IMG/VR virus record: IMGVR_UViG_3300030060_004796
Span: 44,731 to 108,730 of that record
Source: a virus
Direction: 5' to 3' (one strand)
Length of the DNA stretch: 64,000 bases
The position numbers and the translations under genes are program-made. Shown in pieces: positions 43,400-51,321 of this stretch. The notes under the pieces are model-generated. The model was not told the origin of the DNA. It searched no databases and saw only the letters and a program-made list of their open reading frames with translations. Numbering within the stretch: the first letter of the stretch is position 1; every line of letters begins with the position of its first letter.

Positions 43400-44560
43400 T
43401 TAATTTATTTGAATTTTTAGTCCTGGTAACTCTTTATTTATCTCACAACGAGAACTGTGTACCCATAACGTATTCTTGGGACAGTTTTCTGGAGTGTATG
43501 CTTCACCATCTGTTAAATATATAAGAGCTGTATAAACTCCTTTCTTTTTATTAAATAGATCTATAACTGGTTGAAAGTCTGTACCACCTCTACCTTTGAT
43601 CTCCCAATCCTTTCTTGGATTGAATTCTTCTACTGAATTTATTTGAGTGTCACATTGGGCAACTGTAATCTTATGACCAGTTTTATGCATATGTGTTAAC
43701 TCATTCATAAATTCTTTTAATTCACTGTTAGATACTGATCCACTTGTGTCAACACCAACAAGAATATTATTTTTAAACTTAATTTTAAGACCCGGATTTT
43801 CTACATACCTCTTGTTATACTTACGTCTTAACTTTTTAGTATATGATACACTAGAGTTACCAACAAATCTTCTAAGATAACCTTTCCAATCAAATGATGG
43901 AGGTTCTATAGTTCTGAGCTTACTAATAAGTTCTGCTAATTCCCCTGGTATATTACCACGTCTTTTTTCAGTTTGTTCTGCAGTTTCTTTTAACTGATGC
44001 TCAATTTGCTTTTGTACTAATTTTTTATCTGCTTCAGTTAATTCATCAAACTCATCCCATGTTTTATGATCATATTGACTATCACCATCCATCTGATCTA
44101 AAAGTGATTGTAGTGTTTGACACTGACCATTTTTATCAGCTTCATCAAGTTTTTCATAGTAATATGTAGTACCTGCCCTAGGCTCTAGATTTAAATCTTT
44201 AAACATGTCCATAGTAATACCACCTTCAGGTAAATGATCTGAATCTATATATTGATTTATTTCCAAATCTGCAGCTATATTAAATAGTTTTTTATTTGGA
44301 AACCTATCTCTCATAACTAAATGACCAAATGATATATGAAGTAATTCATGTTTAAGCAATCCTATTCTATGTAAATCATTTAAGTTATCAAAGAATTCAG
44401 GATTAACTGCTAATTGCACTCCTATACCATGTTTACTCACACCTGCTGTAGGTATGTCTTTTCTAAAGGTTTTATTTAACCCAATCAAAAAGAGCCCGTA
44501 GAAGGGCTCCTTTAATATTAATGTTTTACCGGCTCTTGCCAGGTTGTCTGCTGTTACCAT
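43400..44560 (-). CDS. VWA protein with metallopeptidase-like domain (DUF2201-like)
   Basis: A 386-residue two-domain protein. The N-terminal part has HELLHISFGHLVMRDR near residue 92, an HExxH motif with a further His, as in the DUF2201 metallopeptidase-like domain. The C-terminal part is a von Willebrand A domain with a complete MIDAS: GVDTSGSVS near 269, the conserved Thr region KGRGGTDFQP and TALIYLTDGEAYTP. Such proteins pair with MoxR ATPases, and its ATPase partner follows within six bases. The start overlaps the upstream gene by seven bases. Proteolytic activity is possible because the HExxH is intact. Confidence 0.8.
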   Translation of the reverse strand: MVTADNLARAGKTLILKEPFYGLFLIGLNKTFRKDIPTAGVSKHGIGVQLAVNPEFFDNLNDLHRIGLLKHELLHISFGHLVMRDRFPNKKLFNIAADLEINQYIDSDHLPEGGITMDMFKDLNLEPRAGTTYYYEKLDEADKNGQCQTLQSLLDQMDGDSQYDHKTWDEFDELTEADKKLVQKQIEHQLKETAEQTEKRRGNIPGELAELISKLRTIEPPSFDWKGYLRRFVGNSSVSYTKKLRRKYNKRYVENPGLKIKFKNNILVGVDTSGSVSNSELKEFMNELTHMHKTGHKITVAQCDTQINSVEEFNPRKDWEIKGRGGTDFQPVIDLFNKKKGVYTALIYLTDGEAYTPENCPKNTLWVHSSRCEINKELPGLKIQIN

Positions 44561-44949
44561 GCTAATTCTAAATTTATTTTTTTAATAAATCCTTTTTTAC
44601 CTTCAGTAATAGTATCCAAATAAAGATTAGCTATTTCATATTCTATTATTTGTTTATCTATTTCAGTGGATTTTTTCTTTACATCCTTAAATAATTCCAT
44701 CCAAGGTTTACAGTTATCTGATAATGTCATTAATCTTAAATTTACTTTATCTGCATCATCAAACTCAGATTCTGCCACTAAACGCAAGAAGTTAGTTCTT
44801 CTATGTCCATTTAAAGATTTAGCTAATGCTATTATCCCTACCTCAGTAATATTTGTATTCATTATATTGGAAACACCTATTGCTAAGTCATCTGCTGATC
44901 CTAATAATTTTTTATTTTTTAAATAAAATTTTAATGTTAATTCAATCAT
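44554..44949 (-). CDS. Hypothetical protein before VWA gene
   Basis: A 131-residue mostly helical protein (MIELTLKFYLKNKKLLGSADD...; NGHRRTNFLRLVAESEFDDADKVNLRL). It overlaps the VWA gene by seven bases and the upstream DUF6915-like gene by eight, so it is an integral part of the cassette. No family is recognised. A regulatory or adaptor part in the MoxR/VWA system is possible from position. Confidence 0.6.
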   Translation of the reverse strand: MIELTLKFYLKNKKLLGSADDLAIGVSNIMNTNITEVGIIALAKSLNGHRRTNFLRLVAESEFDDADKVNLRLMTLSDNCKPWMELFKDVKKKSTEIDKQIIEYEIANLYLDTITEGKKGFIKKINLELAW

Positions 44950-45289
44950 TTATTTTTGATGTTTTAAGTGCCCATACAGGCATTTTGTTACTAGACATTA
45001 TATCTATCCATTCTTTAGCAGTAGGTATGTAATTATTACAGTCCTCCTTTACATGTTGTTCACCAACATATCTTGTATAGACGGTTTTACCATCTGAGTT
45101 AGTAAAGCTTTTACCAAATCTTTTTTCACATTCAAAAATACCCTCAGAGTGATGCCTAAACATTCTATGCATCATAGTTGCTAACCAACCTTTACTCTCA
45201 TCAAACCATTCATGTATGTGATTATAATCTTCAACTTTACCTCCCCATTTTCTAACTGATGATTTACTATGTAGTAACGGGTGAGCCAT
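44942..45289 (-). CDS. DUF6915-like protein
   Basis: A 115-residue protein beginning MAHPLLHSKSSVRKWGG and containing HEWFDESKGWLATMMHRMFRHH, EGIFECEKRFG, NSDGKTVYTRYVGEQHVKED and IPTAKEWI. These blocks match a small conserved phage/bacterial family (DUF6915) rich in His, which hints at metal binding. It overlaps neighbours on both sides. Function of the family is not established. Confidence 0.65.
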   Translation of the reverse strand: MAHPLLHSKSSVRKWGGKVEDYNHIHEWFDESKGWLATMMHRMFRHHSEGIFECEKRFGKSFTNSDGKTVYTRYVGEQHVKEDCNNYIPTAKEWIDIMSSNKMPVWALKTSKIND

Positions 45290-45677
45290 CTTTAATTTGT
45301 TCTGAAAAAATTTCTAAAGCTTTTCTATTTTCATCATAATGATAGTCTTCTATATGTCTTTGTGAATGATCTATTGTTACATCTCCATTTTCAACATTAA
45401 TAGTAAGACATCCATAACCACCTTCATTATTTACCCAATCCCATTCAATAACTGAAGAAAGTAATTCATATATATAATCATCAAATGCATCAGCAAAAGA
45501 TGTAACAGATATATCATGGCTATATCTTTCTTCACCGTTTTGATCTATTGTATATACACCCCAATTATCTATACATCCATCATCTCCACCACCACTATAA
45601 GATATTTCAAGTTTGCTTACGTTTAGATCTCTTAGCTTTTTTAATTCTAGTTTTTGTTTTATTGTCAGATTTTCCAT
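45267..45677 (-). CDS. DUF6878-like protein
   Basis: A 136-residue acidic protein with LEISYSGGGDDGCIDNWGVY near residue 23 and WDWVNNEGGYGCLTINVENGDVTIDHSQR near 79, a layout resembling DUF6878. The SGGGDDG and EGGYG strings are characteristic. It overlaps the RusA-like gene by 71 bases, unusually long for this genome, and the DUF6915-like gene by 23. Function unknown. Confidence 0.6.
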   Translation of the reverse strand: MENLTIKQKLELKKLRDLNVSKLEISYSGGGDDGCIDNWGVYTIDQNGEERYSHDISVTSFADAFDDYIYELLSSVIEWDWVNNEGGYGCLTINVENGDVTIDHSQRHIEDYHYDENRKALEIFSEQIKDGSPVTT

Positions 45678-46041
45678 TTTTTAAAATTTTAATTTCTACA
45701 CCTGGTTTCTCCTTATTATACTCATAAGGTTCAAAATGAGGAATAATATATGTCATATTATCATCCTCAATCCAACCGTGTTTCACCATATCATCCTGTA
45801 CAGTTTGTGCAGGGTTTATATAGTCAAATTTATGTCTACTTCCTCTGAAAAATTTAAAAGATATTATAACAGGTAGGTCATATTTGACCAATTCTTTCTT
45901 AAAAGAAGCAGCCAGCTTCTTGTAGATTTTAGTAGTATCCTTACGATACTTCATTACAGTCTTGCTTGAAATCAAATATTTACCTGTCCATCTTTTTCCA
46001 TTTTTACTACTTGGCACATTGCCCGGTATAAACCATTTCAT
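45607..46041 (-). CDS. RusA-like Holliday junction resolvase
   Basis: A 144-residue protein with IPGNVPSSKNGKRW at the start and RGSRHKFDYINPAQTVQDDMVKHGWIEDDNM near residue 71. The three Asp positions fit the RusA metal site (D..N...D.....DD). RusA enzymes cut four-way DNA junctions and tidy branched replication intermediates before packaging. A Lys/Arg-rich tail (TKTRIKKAKRSKRK) may add DNA binding. It overlaps the primase gene by four bases. Confidence 0.8.
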   Translation of the reverse strand: MKWFIPGNVPSSKNGKRWTGKYLISSKTVMKYRKDTTKIYKKLAASFKKELVKYDLPVIISFKFFRGSRHKFDYINPAQTVQDDMVKHGWIEDDNMTYIIPHFEPYEYNKEKPGVEIKILKNGKSDNKTKTRIKKAKRSKRKQT

Positions 46042-47015
46042 GATCTTAAAGTTTTAATTAATAACTCTTTTAATTCATGATGCACTTTATCAAAGCCATA
46101 ATCACTTACAGCATCTGATATATCTTTACTTAAAGTTAGGTGACAACCATCAATATTAAACATTTGTTTATATTTATCTATTGCGTTGACTCCTGCTGCA
46201 TCATTATCAAACAAAGTTATAACTTTTTTGTATTTAGACTTAAGATTTTCAATTATATATGGTTTAATTACAGTATTTTCTGAGTCAGGTGCAATAACTT
46301 CTACATTGTATCCAAATGATTTTAGACACATTGCATCTTTTAATGAAGAACATATAACAAGATATGGTTCATTATATTGTAACTGATCAAATCCCTGTAG
46401 ATGAGCTTTTACCTTGATGAATTTATATTTTTTTTGACTTGGTTGATATATTTTATAAATATTATCATCTTTATCAAAGTATCCATATAATTTAGGCTGT
46501 TCAATCTTAATAGATTTAAGACCCTCATCATCTTCTTTAGACATTTTATAGTATTCTAAAGGTTTTACATTATACTTAGTAAGCATCTTTTTGCCAATAT
46601 TAAACTTTAACCAAAATACTTGGTCAAGTCTATTCCACTCCCGTGGATGACAATAATCTACTTTATACTTAGCATGATTTTTAACCTCTATAGAATACTT
46701 ACCCTCTTCTAGAGTAAACTTATTGTAATCATTTATTATTTTAAATATTGCTTTTGAGAAGTCTAAATTAAACAACTCCTTCACAAGATCTATTTTATTA
46801 CCATAGTTTCCAGTAGAAAAATCTTTATACTTATATTCCCTTGTTCCATTGTCTACAAATACCCACATACTAGGTGTTCTCTCACCCGGATTAAAAATAG
46901 AATGTATTCTAACATTCTGTCCTGTTAATCTTTCTGGTAGATCTAAATAGTATTGGAATACCCAAGCACTAGGAACATTATTCTCATCAAGTTCTAAGTT
47001 CTTTGTACTTATCAT
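46038..47015 (-). CDS. DnaG-type primase with Toprim domain
   Basis: A 325-residue protein. The N-terminal region (RIHSIFNPGERTPSMWVFVDNG, YKDFSTGNYG) resembles the RNA polymerase/CHC2-type start of phage primases. The Toprim fold follows: YLVICSSLKDAMCLKSFG near residue 218, then VITLFDNDAAGVNA near 263 with the paired Asp. The usual catalytic Glu of the first Toprim motif (E-G-x-x-D) appears as Ser, as in a group of phage primases with SSLKD. It should lay primers for the polymerase at 35722. A terminator-like hairpin precedes it. Confidence 0.75.
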   Translation of the reverse strand: MISTKNLELDENNVPSAWVFQYYLDLPERLTGQNVRIHSIFNPGERTPSMWVFVDNGTREYKYKDFSTGNYGNKIDLVKELFNLDFSKAIFKIINDYNKFTLEEGKYSIEVKNHAKYKVDYCHPREWNRLDQVFWLKFNIGKKMLTKYNVKPLEYYKMSKEDDEGLKSIKIEQPKLYGYFDKDDNIYKIYQPSQKKYKFIKVKAHLQGFDQLQYNEPYLVICSSLKDAMCLKSFGYNVEVIAPDSENTVIKPYIIENLKSKYKKVITLFDNDAAGVNAIDKYKQMFNIDGCHLTLSKDISDAVSDYGFDKVHHELKELLIKTLRS

Positions 47016-47022
47016 AATAAAT

Positions 47023-47043
47023 GAGGGGGCATTACACCCCCTC
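47023..47043 (-). terminator. GC-rich hairpin before primase gene
   Basis: GAGGGGG (47023-47029) and CCCCCTC (47037-47043) pair around seven bases, directly after the ssDNA-binding candidate (ends 47050) on the minus strand, followed by ATTTATT. Probably a weak terminator or attenuator between two replication genes. Confidence 0.6.
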
Positions 47044-47049
47044 TATTAT

Positions 47050-47757
47050 TTATAGTTCAAAGTCAGAACCACTTCCAGTTGTTCCTTCAAATGAAGAATC
47101 AGCTTTTGGCTCTTCTTTTCTAACTAAAGCTTTAACATGTGTATTCTTATCAAAAGTCATTAATCTAGATTTTGTAGCATCTACATCAATTGCTTCAACA
47201 GGAACACCATCTTTAGATACTCTTGGTAAGTAAAGGTCATTATTAATATAACCTTGATTACTTTCCCATTCTCTTGATCCTACACAAGCATTAAAGAATT
47301 CAGTGTTACTAAATACCTTAGCAACTTGATTCATAAAATCTTCAATTGTGTCAGCCTCAATAGCATCTAATTGATCTCTTTTACCTAATTGCTCAGATAA
47401 GAAAATCATAGATTTTAAAACTTCTTGATCTCTATTTACTTCTCTCCCGCTTGGAAGTGTAGCATCTTTATAAGGATAAGGAGTCATTCTAACTCTACCA
47501 ACTTGACCTTCATATCTACCTTTAGATTGATCATTCATGTCTTTATAGAAACCTTCAAATTCACCTTCTACAGGCTCAGTTTCTACATGTAACATGATAT
47601 TATACGCTTCAGAATCATAAGGAGTTTTGTCAAATGTTACAGAGTTAATTCTGATTACATTATTCCCTGGTCCCATCACTGGTTTCGGTCTACCACTTCC
47701 TGCAGACATGTCTTTTGTGTTAAACATAGCTTTTGTTTTTAAATTTAATTCACTCAT
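47050..47757 (-). CDS. Candidate single-stranded DNA-binding protein
   Basis: A 235-residue protein with an N-terminal beta-rich region (NNVIRINSVTFDKTPYDSEAYNIMLHVETEP), a middle helical insert and an acidic, flexible tail (KADSSFEGTTGSGSDFEL) typical of phage SSBs that recruit replication partners. It lies between a Sak4-like ATPase and the primase, as expected for this role. No exact family signature can be named, so the assignment rests on layout and context. Confidence 0.55.
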   Translation of the reverse strand: MSELNLKTKAMFNTKDMSAGSGRPKPVMGPGNNVIRINSVTFDKTPYDSEAYNIMLHVETEPVEGEFEGFYKDMNDQSKGRYEGQVGRVRMTPYPYKDATLPSGREVNRDQEVLKSMIFLSEQLGKRDQLDAIEADTIEDFMNQVAKVFSNTEFFNACVGSREWESNQGYINNDLYLPRVSKDGVPVEAIDVDATKSRLMTFDKNTHVKALVRKEEPKADSSFEGTTGSGSDFEL

Positions 47758-47769
47758 TTCTAATAATTT

Positions 47770-48462
47770 TTAATTTTCATATTTGATTATACAGTCCTTT
47801 ACAAACTGTAGATCATTTTGTATAAAGGGAATTTTAAACATTCCCATTGGTGACTTACATGTATTTTCCCCATTATTGACAGTATCAAATCCATATTCTA
47901 AATTGTTTGGATATTCATCCTCTGTCTTTCTTACTCTACCAAATAACACGATAGAAAAGAGTCCTTCCAAAGTCAAAGTATTATCTATCATTTTACCAAT
48001 AGTTTTAGCTTTAACTTTTCTATGGCCATTTACATCTGTTGATTCTTCAGAGTGAGTTAAAAAGAATATAGTTAAATCTTCTCTCATGTCTTTAGGCATC
48101 TTAGCAACTTGTGCTAGGTTAGCCGCAATTTGAGTAAATTTATCATAACCCTTTTCACTTGCTCTATCAAAATATTCAAATGAACTCATATACTGCCAGT
48201 CATCAATAACTAATGTCTTGATCTGTGGCATTTTTTCATTAACATGATTCATTGCTTTAATAATTCCAGCCGCTGAAGAAGTTGAAGTCATGTTACCTTT
48301 TGGATTTTCTTTTGAAATGTTTTTGTAATTTCCTTTCCATCCTTTAAACGGTAGTGGTTTATTAGCAATGTTAATAATGAAAGTCTCTTTTGGATCTAGA
48401 TTTCTGATTGAGGTAGACTTTCCTGTACCTGAATCTGCAATAATCAATACGCTTTGTGCCAT
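47770..48462 (-). CDS. Sak4-like RecA-fold ATPase (recombinase)
   Basis: A 230-residue P-loop ATPase: Walker A IIADSGTGKSTSIRN near residue 6, Walker B IKTLVIDDWQYM near 80 and a sensor-like LTIFFLTHSEES near 129. This short RecA/Rad51-like layout is that of Sak4 phage recombinases, which anneal ssDNA in concert with a cognate SSB. The SSB candidate follows 12 bases downstream, and the exonuclease lies further along the same unit. A DEAD-box or packaging ATPase is unlikely given the missing motifs. Confidence 0.75.
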   Translation of the reverse strand: MAQSVLIIADSGTGKSTSIRNLDPKETFIINIANKPLPFKGWKGNYKNISKENPKGNMTSTSSAAGIIKAMNHVNEKMPQIKTLVIDDWQYMSSFEYFDRASEKGYDKFTQIAANLAQVAKMPKDMREDLTIFFLTHSEESTDVNGHRKVKAKTIGKMIDNTLTLEGLFSIVLFGRVRKTEDEYPNNLEYGFDTVNNGENTCKSPMGMFKIPFIQNDLQFVKDCIIKYEN

Positions 48463-48464
48463 TT

Positions 48465-49007
48465 TTATTTATTTAATTTATTACTTATACTTAATAGTGC
48501 TCTCTCAATTCCTTTTAACACATCTAGCATATCTCTTTCTGTTTCTGGATTAGGTAATGTAAAGTCATCTATTTTTAATTGTTTTGATTTTACATCTTCA
48601 ACTTCAATGATACTTTTATCTCTATCAGTAACATCATTCATTACTTTTAATTCAGATACAGGAATTATGTGTCTTTCAAATCCTGAGCTACTTGTAATTA
48701 ATTCATATTCTTCTTTCCAATGAGGATTATGTTTAATTAAATACAAAGTTCTTTTAGGATCTTCTGATTCATAGCTTATACTTACAAATTCAGTATAGAT
48801 GTCTCTTCCCTTTTCTAGCTCACTAGGAAAAAATGAAACATGTAAATCATCTTTACCTGTTGGTCTGTATGCCATCTTTGGTATATATAGTGCATTAATT
48901 ATTCCAGCACTTTGGAAATAATCTTCATGCTCTTCTCTAAGCTCTTTTACTTTTGCTTTACGTTCTGCTGGAGTCATAATATTACATTTTATTTTAGTAT
49001 TTATCAT
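48465..49007 (-). CDS. Hypothetical protein
   Basis: A 180-residue protein of unknown family. Blocks such as AERKAKVKELREEHEDYF, VSISYESEDPKRTLYLIKHNPHWKEE and an acidic C-terminal region are visible. ATG 49007 lies two bases after the helicase stop; ATG 48977 is an alternative. The Sak4-like gene follows within two bases. It is part of the replication unit and may be an accessory factor, but this is only by position. Confidence 0.6.
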   Translation of the reverse strand: MINTKIKCNIMTPAERKAKVKELREEHEDYFQSAGIINALYIPKMAYRPTGKDDLHVSFFPSELEKGRDIYTEFVSISYESEDPKRTLYLIKHNPHWKEEYELITSSSGFERHIIPVSELKVMNDVTDRDKSIIEVEDVKSKQLKIDDFTLPNPETERDMLDVLKGIERALLSISNKLNK

Positions 49008-49009
49008 AA

Positions 49010-49957
49010 TTATCTTCTTTCTTGTTGAGGAGGGGTGTCCATCTCAACTATTTTCATTTGCTCAAACTGAGCTTTAAAGAAACTCATCCTAGTATCACCA
49101 TTTCTTGCTTTAAGAAAATGTAATACTAAAGTTTTGTCATCTTGTATAATATATCTATCAGGTCCATAGAATCTAATCTTTTGTTTAGCAGGCCGGTTAA
49201 TACCAATTAAAGTATCTGCATGCTGTAACATTGCATCTGAACCAAATATATCTGATTCTAATACATAATTACCATACTTACCATCCACTGCTCTGTCAGG
49301 ATTATCTATATTTCTATTTAATTGTGATAAACATATAAACATACAAGGATATTCACGTTTAGATTGTGTAAAGAATTCACCTAATTCAAATAACATATCT
49401 AATCTGTTATTTTGATATGGTGCTCTCTTAACAAGTATACTATGATCCAGAGTTATAATAGTTTTTTGACCCTTATGCTCCTCCATATACATATCTATTT
49501 GTTCACGCATTTGATTAACTGTCATTGGTGTGCTTATTATATCAACAGGGCTTTTAACTCTATCTTTTGCATACATATGACATTTCTCAAATACATTATG
49601 CTCTAATACACTTCCTGCACTACACAATTCCTTATATGTTTTACCTGTAATAGAACTAAATTCTCTTAATGCTGAGGTTCTACCCACCATTTCAAATTGA
49701 AATTCTAAAACTCTATAGTCTTCTGCAGGATTTAATACAAAAGATTCCCTTATAATTTGATCTTTAATTAATGTTTTACCTGATCCAGGTCTACCACCAA
49801 TAACAGTAAGAGTATTCCACTCTAATCCATCTGTTACAGCATCATTAAATTTAGGCCACGGAGTTTGTATTGATTTCTCTTTACCACTCTGCCTATCAAG
49901 CATGTATTTAAGGGCTTCATTAAAGGATTGATATTGTCCATTCCATGCTTTACTCAT
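49010..49957 (-). CDS. DnaB-type replicative helicase (C-terminal domain only)
   Basis: A 315-residue RecA-fold helicase: Walker A GGRPGSGKTLI near residue 54, Walker B IITLDHSIL near 167, the QLNRNIDN motif III near 211 and a C-terminal LHFLKARNGD motif. It lacks the N-terminal primase-binding domain of bacterial DnaB (~450 residues), as is common in phages. It unwinds the fork ahead of the polymerase. It overlaps the upstream candidate loader by four bases. Confidence 0.85.
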   Translation of the reverse strand: MSKAWNGQYQSFNEALKYMLDRQSGKEKSIQTPWPKFNDAVTDGLEWNTLTVIGGRPGSGKTLIKDQIIRESFVLNPAEDYRVLEFQFEMVGRTSALREFSSITGKTYKELCSAGSVLEHNVFEKCHMYAKDRVKSPVDIISTPMTVNQMREQIDMYMEEHKGQKTIITLDHSILVKRAPYQNNRLDMLFELGEFFTQSKREYPCMFICLSQLNRNIDNPDRAVDGKYGNYVLESDIFGSDAMLQHADTLIGINRPAKQKIRFYGPDRYIIQDDKTLVLHFLKARNGDTRMSFFKAQFEQMKIVEMDTPPQQERR

Positions 49958-50538
49958 ACTACTTTTTCTTTAAAATGACTATCTTCTGGTTCAACACCAT
50001 CTCTAATCATATCACAGTAATCTGCTAAGTCTGAGGATTTAACTTTATTCTTTCCTTCTTTTGCTATAAAATATTGACTTGTTTTCATATACATATATTC
50101 TCTATCTCTATATTCATTAACATACATTTTTGTTGCATCAATAACTTCATCCCAACTAAAGTCATAATTTTCAAAGAACCATCTAAACGAGTTCTCTAGT
50201 GTTTTGATATTTACTCTTGCTGGTTTACCACTTGGTAATTTACCTGCAGGAAACACTTCTCTATATTCATTTAATCTGCTAGCAAAGCTTTTACCCATTA
50301 ATTGGATACTTGTTCTTTTCTTTGCTTTAATAAAATAATTTTCAAATCTTATTATTATTTTCTTTCCCTTGACAGTTAGAGATCCATCAGATTCAAGCAT
50401 TCCAATTTGCTTTAACTGATTAACTTCATCTTTGTTATTTGGCAACGGTAATGATAGACTCTTCTTTATCCCGTAGAGCACTAAGAATTGATTTGGTGTC
50501 ATCTTTTCCTTCAATATCTGCTGAAATAATTCCCACAT
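49954..50538 (-). CDS. Winged-helix replication protein, candidate helicase loader
   Basis: A 194-residue protein with an N-terminal winged-helix-like region (MTPNQFLVLYGIKKSLSLPL, LKQIGMLESDGSLTVKGKKII) and a C-terminal helical region (NSFRWFFENYDFSWDEVIDATKMY, MKTSQYFIAKEGK). This order and its position just upstream of the helicase fit a DnaD/loader-like protein. The C-terminal part overlaps the helicase start by four bases, while the N-terminus overlaps the DnaA-like gene by 104 bases; ATG 50502 is an alternative start. Loader activity is inference. Confidence 0.6.
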   Translation of the reverse strand: MWELFQQILKEKMTPNQFLVLYGIKKSLSLPLPNNKDEVNQLKQIGMLESDGSLTVKGKKIIIRFENYFIKAKKRTSIQLMGKSFASRLNEYREVFPAGKLPSGKPARVNIKTLENSFRWFFENYDFSWDEVIDATKMYVNEYRDREYMYMKTSQYFIAKEGKNKVKSSDLADYCDMIRDGVEPEDSHFKEKVV

Positions 50539-50947
50539 ATTCTTTTATTTTTTTTATTACTAATTTATATGCTTCAGTCATATCTCTTTCACCATATCCC
50601 AATAGATTTTCTACTGTCTTATGCCTATGTATAACTGTTGCGTGATCTCTTCCTACAGATCTACCTACATAGGATTTACTATATCCTAGCTCTACACCTA
50701 AATATGAATGTATTTGCATCCATAATAATATTGATCTCCTTCTTGTTTTCACATTTTTAAATGCTTTAACATGTTGAAATTCTGGGTGTTTTATATACAT
50801 TGCGTCTATTATTAGTGACTCTAACACTTTTAATTTGCAACCATTTACTTGAAGAGTATTTACATCTTCATCTATTATAACTACTTGAATTTTTTTATCA
50901 TATTCATCTTTAATTTCTTTGATGAATGAGTGAATTTTTTCTTTCAT
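50435..50947 (-). CDS. DnaA domain IV-like DNA-binding protein
   Basis: A 170-residue protein. Residues ~35-120 resemble the C-terminal DNA-binding domain of bacterial DnaA: a helix LLWMQIHSYLGVELGYSKSYVGRSV and the signature VGRDHATVIHRHKTVENLL, matching the GGRDHTTVLH motif that contacts DnaA boxes. The AAA+ domain of DnaA is absent. A phage protein with only this domain could recognise the phage origin or compete with host DnaA. It has a TATATTTG box 23 bases upstream and leads into the loader and helicase genes. Confidence 0.75.
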   Translation of the reverse strand: MKEKIHSFIKEIKDEYDKKIQVVIIDEDVNTLQVNGCKLKVLESLIIDAMYIKHPEFQHVKAFKNVKTRRRSILLWMQIHSYLGVELGYSKSYVGRSVGRDHATVIHRHKTVENLLGYGERDMTEAYKLVIKKIKEYVGIISADIEGKDDTKSILSALRDKEESIITVAK

Positions 50948-50969
50948 GTTTTGGTTTTAAAATAGTTTA

Positions 50970-50977
50970 CAAATATA
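50970..50977 (-). promoter_or_regulatory. TATATTTG promoter box
   Basis: Minus-strand TATATTTG, 23 bases before the ATG at 50947 of the DnaA-like gene; host-type -7 element, no obvious -33 partner. Confidence 0.4.
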
Positions 50978-50983
50978 AGAAAA

Positions 50984-51145
50984 TTATCTTTTTTTTCTAT
51001 GTTTTCCAGCTAAAAAATCATCCATATCTATATAATATTCTTTCTCTAATTTTTTAAGATAATCTTTTTGTTTATATTCTTCAATGAAGTTTTTTACTAA
51101 TGCTTTTCTTTCAGCATTTTTTGTTTTTTTATTTTTGTCAGTCAT
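50984..51145 (-). CDS. Small Lys-rich protein
   Basis: A 53-residue frame, MTDKNKKTKNAERKALVKN..., mostly charged helix ending AGKHRKKR. It lies between the DnaA-like gene and the divergent plus-strand unit, and its end abuts the promoter box of the DnaA-like gene. Protein-like composition and position support it. Basic, possibly DNA binding; no family is recognised. Confidence 0.5.
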   Translation of the reverse strand: MTDKNKKTKNAERKALVKNFIEEYKQKDYLKKLEKEYYIDMDDFLAGKHRKKR

Positions 51146-51159
51146 TTGATTTATTTTTA

Positions 51160-51168
51160 TATATTTGC
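51160..51168 (+). promoter_or_regulatory. TATATTTGC promoter box of the plus-strand island
   Basis: TATATTTGC with a TTTTTG 22 bases upstream (51132-51137), a good match to TTTG-n19-22-TAnnTTTG. It lies only four bases before an ATG at 51172, so the transcript probably starts too late for that ATG and serves the gene at 51269. Confidence 0.5.
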
Positions 51169-51171
51169 ATT

Positions 51172-51321
51172 ATGATTATAACAGAAGATTATAAAATTAT
51201 TTTAACGGTACCCTCATTTCAAAAGTATAAGGTTAATATTAGACCTGAATTATTAAAATTTTTAAATTATGGCAAAAAAAAAGAAACTAACTCTAGAAGA
51301 ACAAAGAGAAAAAAATTATAA
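51172..51321 (+). CDS. Doubtful short frame upstream of the island gene
   Basis: A 49-residue frame (MIITEDYKIILTVPSFQKYK...). The first 34 residues look protein-like, but the ATG lies four bases after the -7 box and the end overlaps the next gene by 53 bases. It could be a leaderless leader peptide or just part of a 5' untranslated region. Confidence 0.3.
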   Translation: MIITEDYKIILTVPSFQKYKVNIRPELLKFLNYGKKKETNSRRTKRKKL

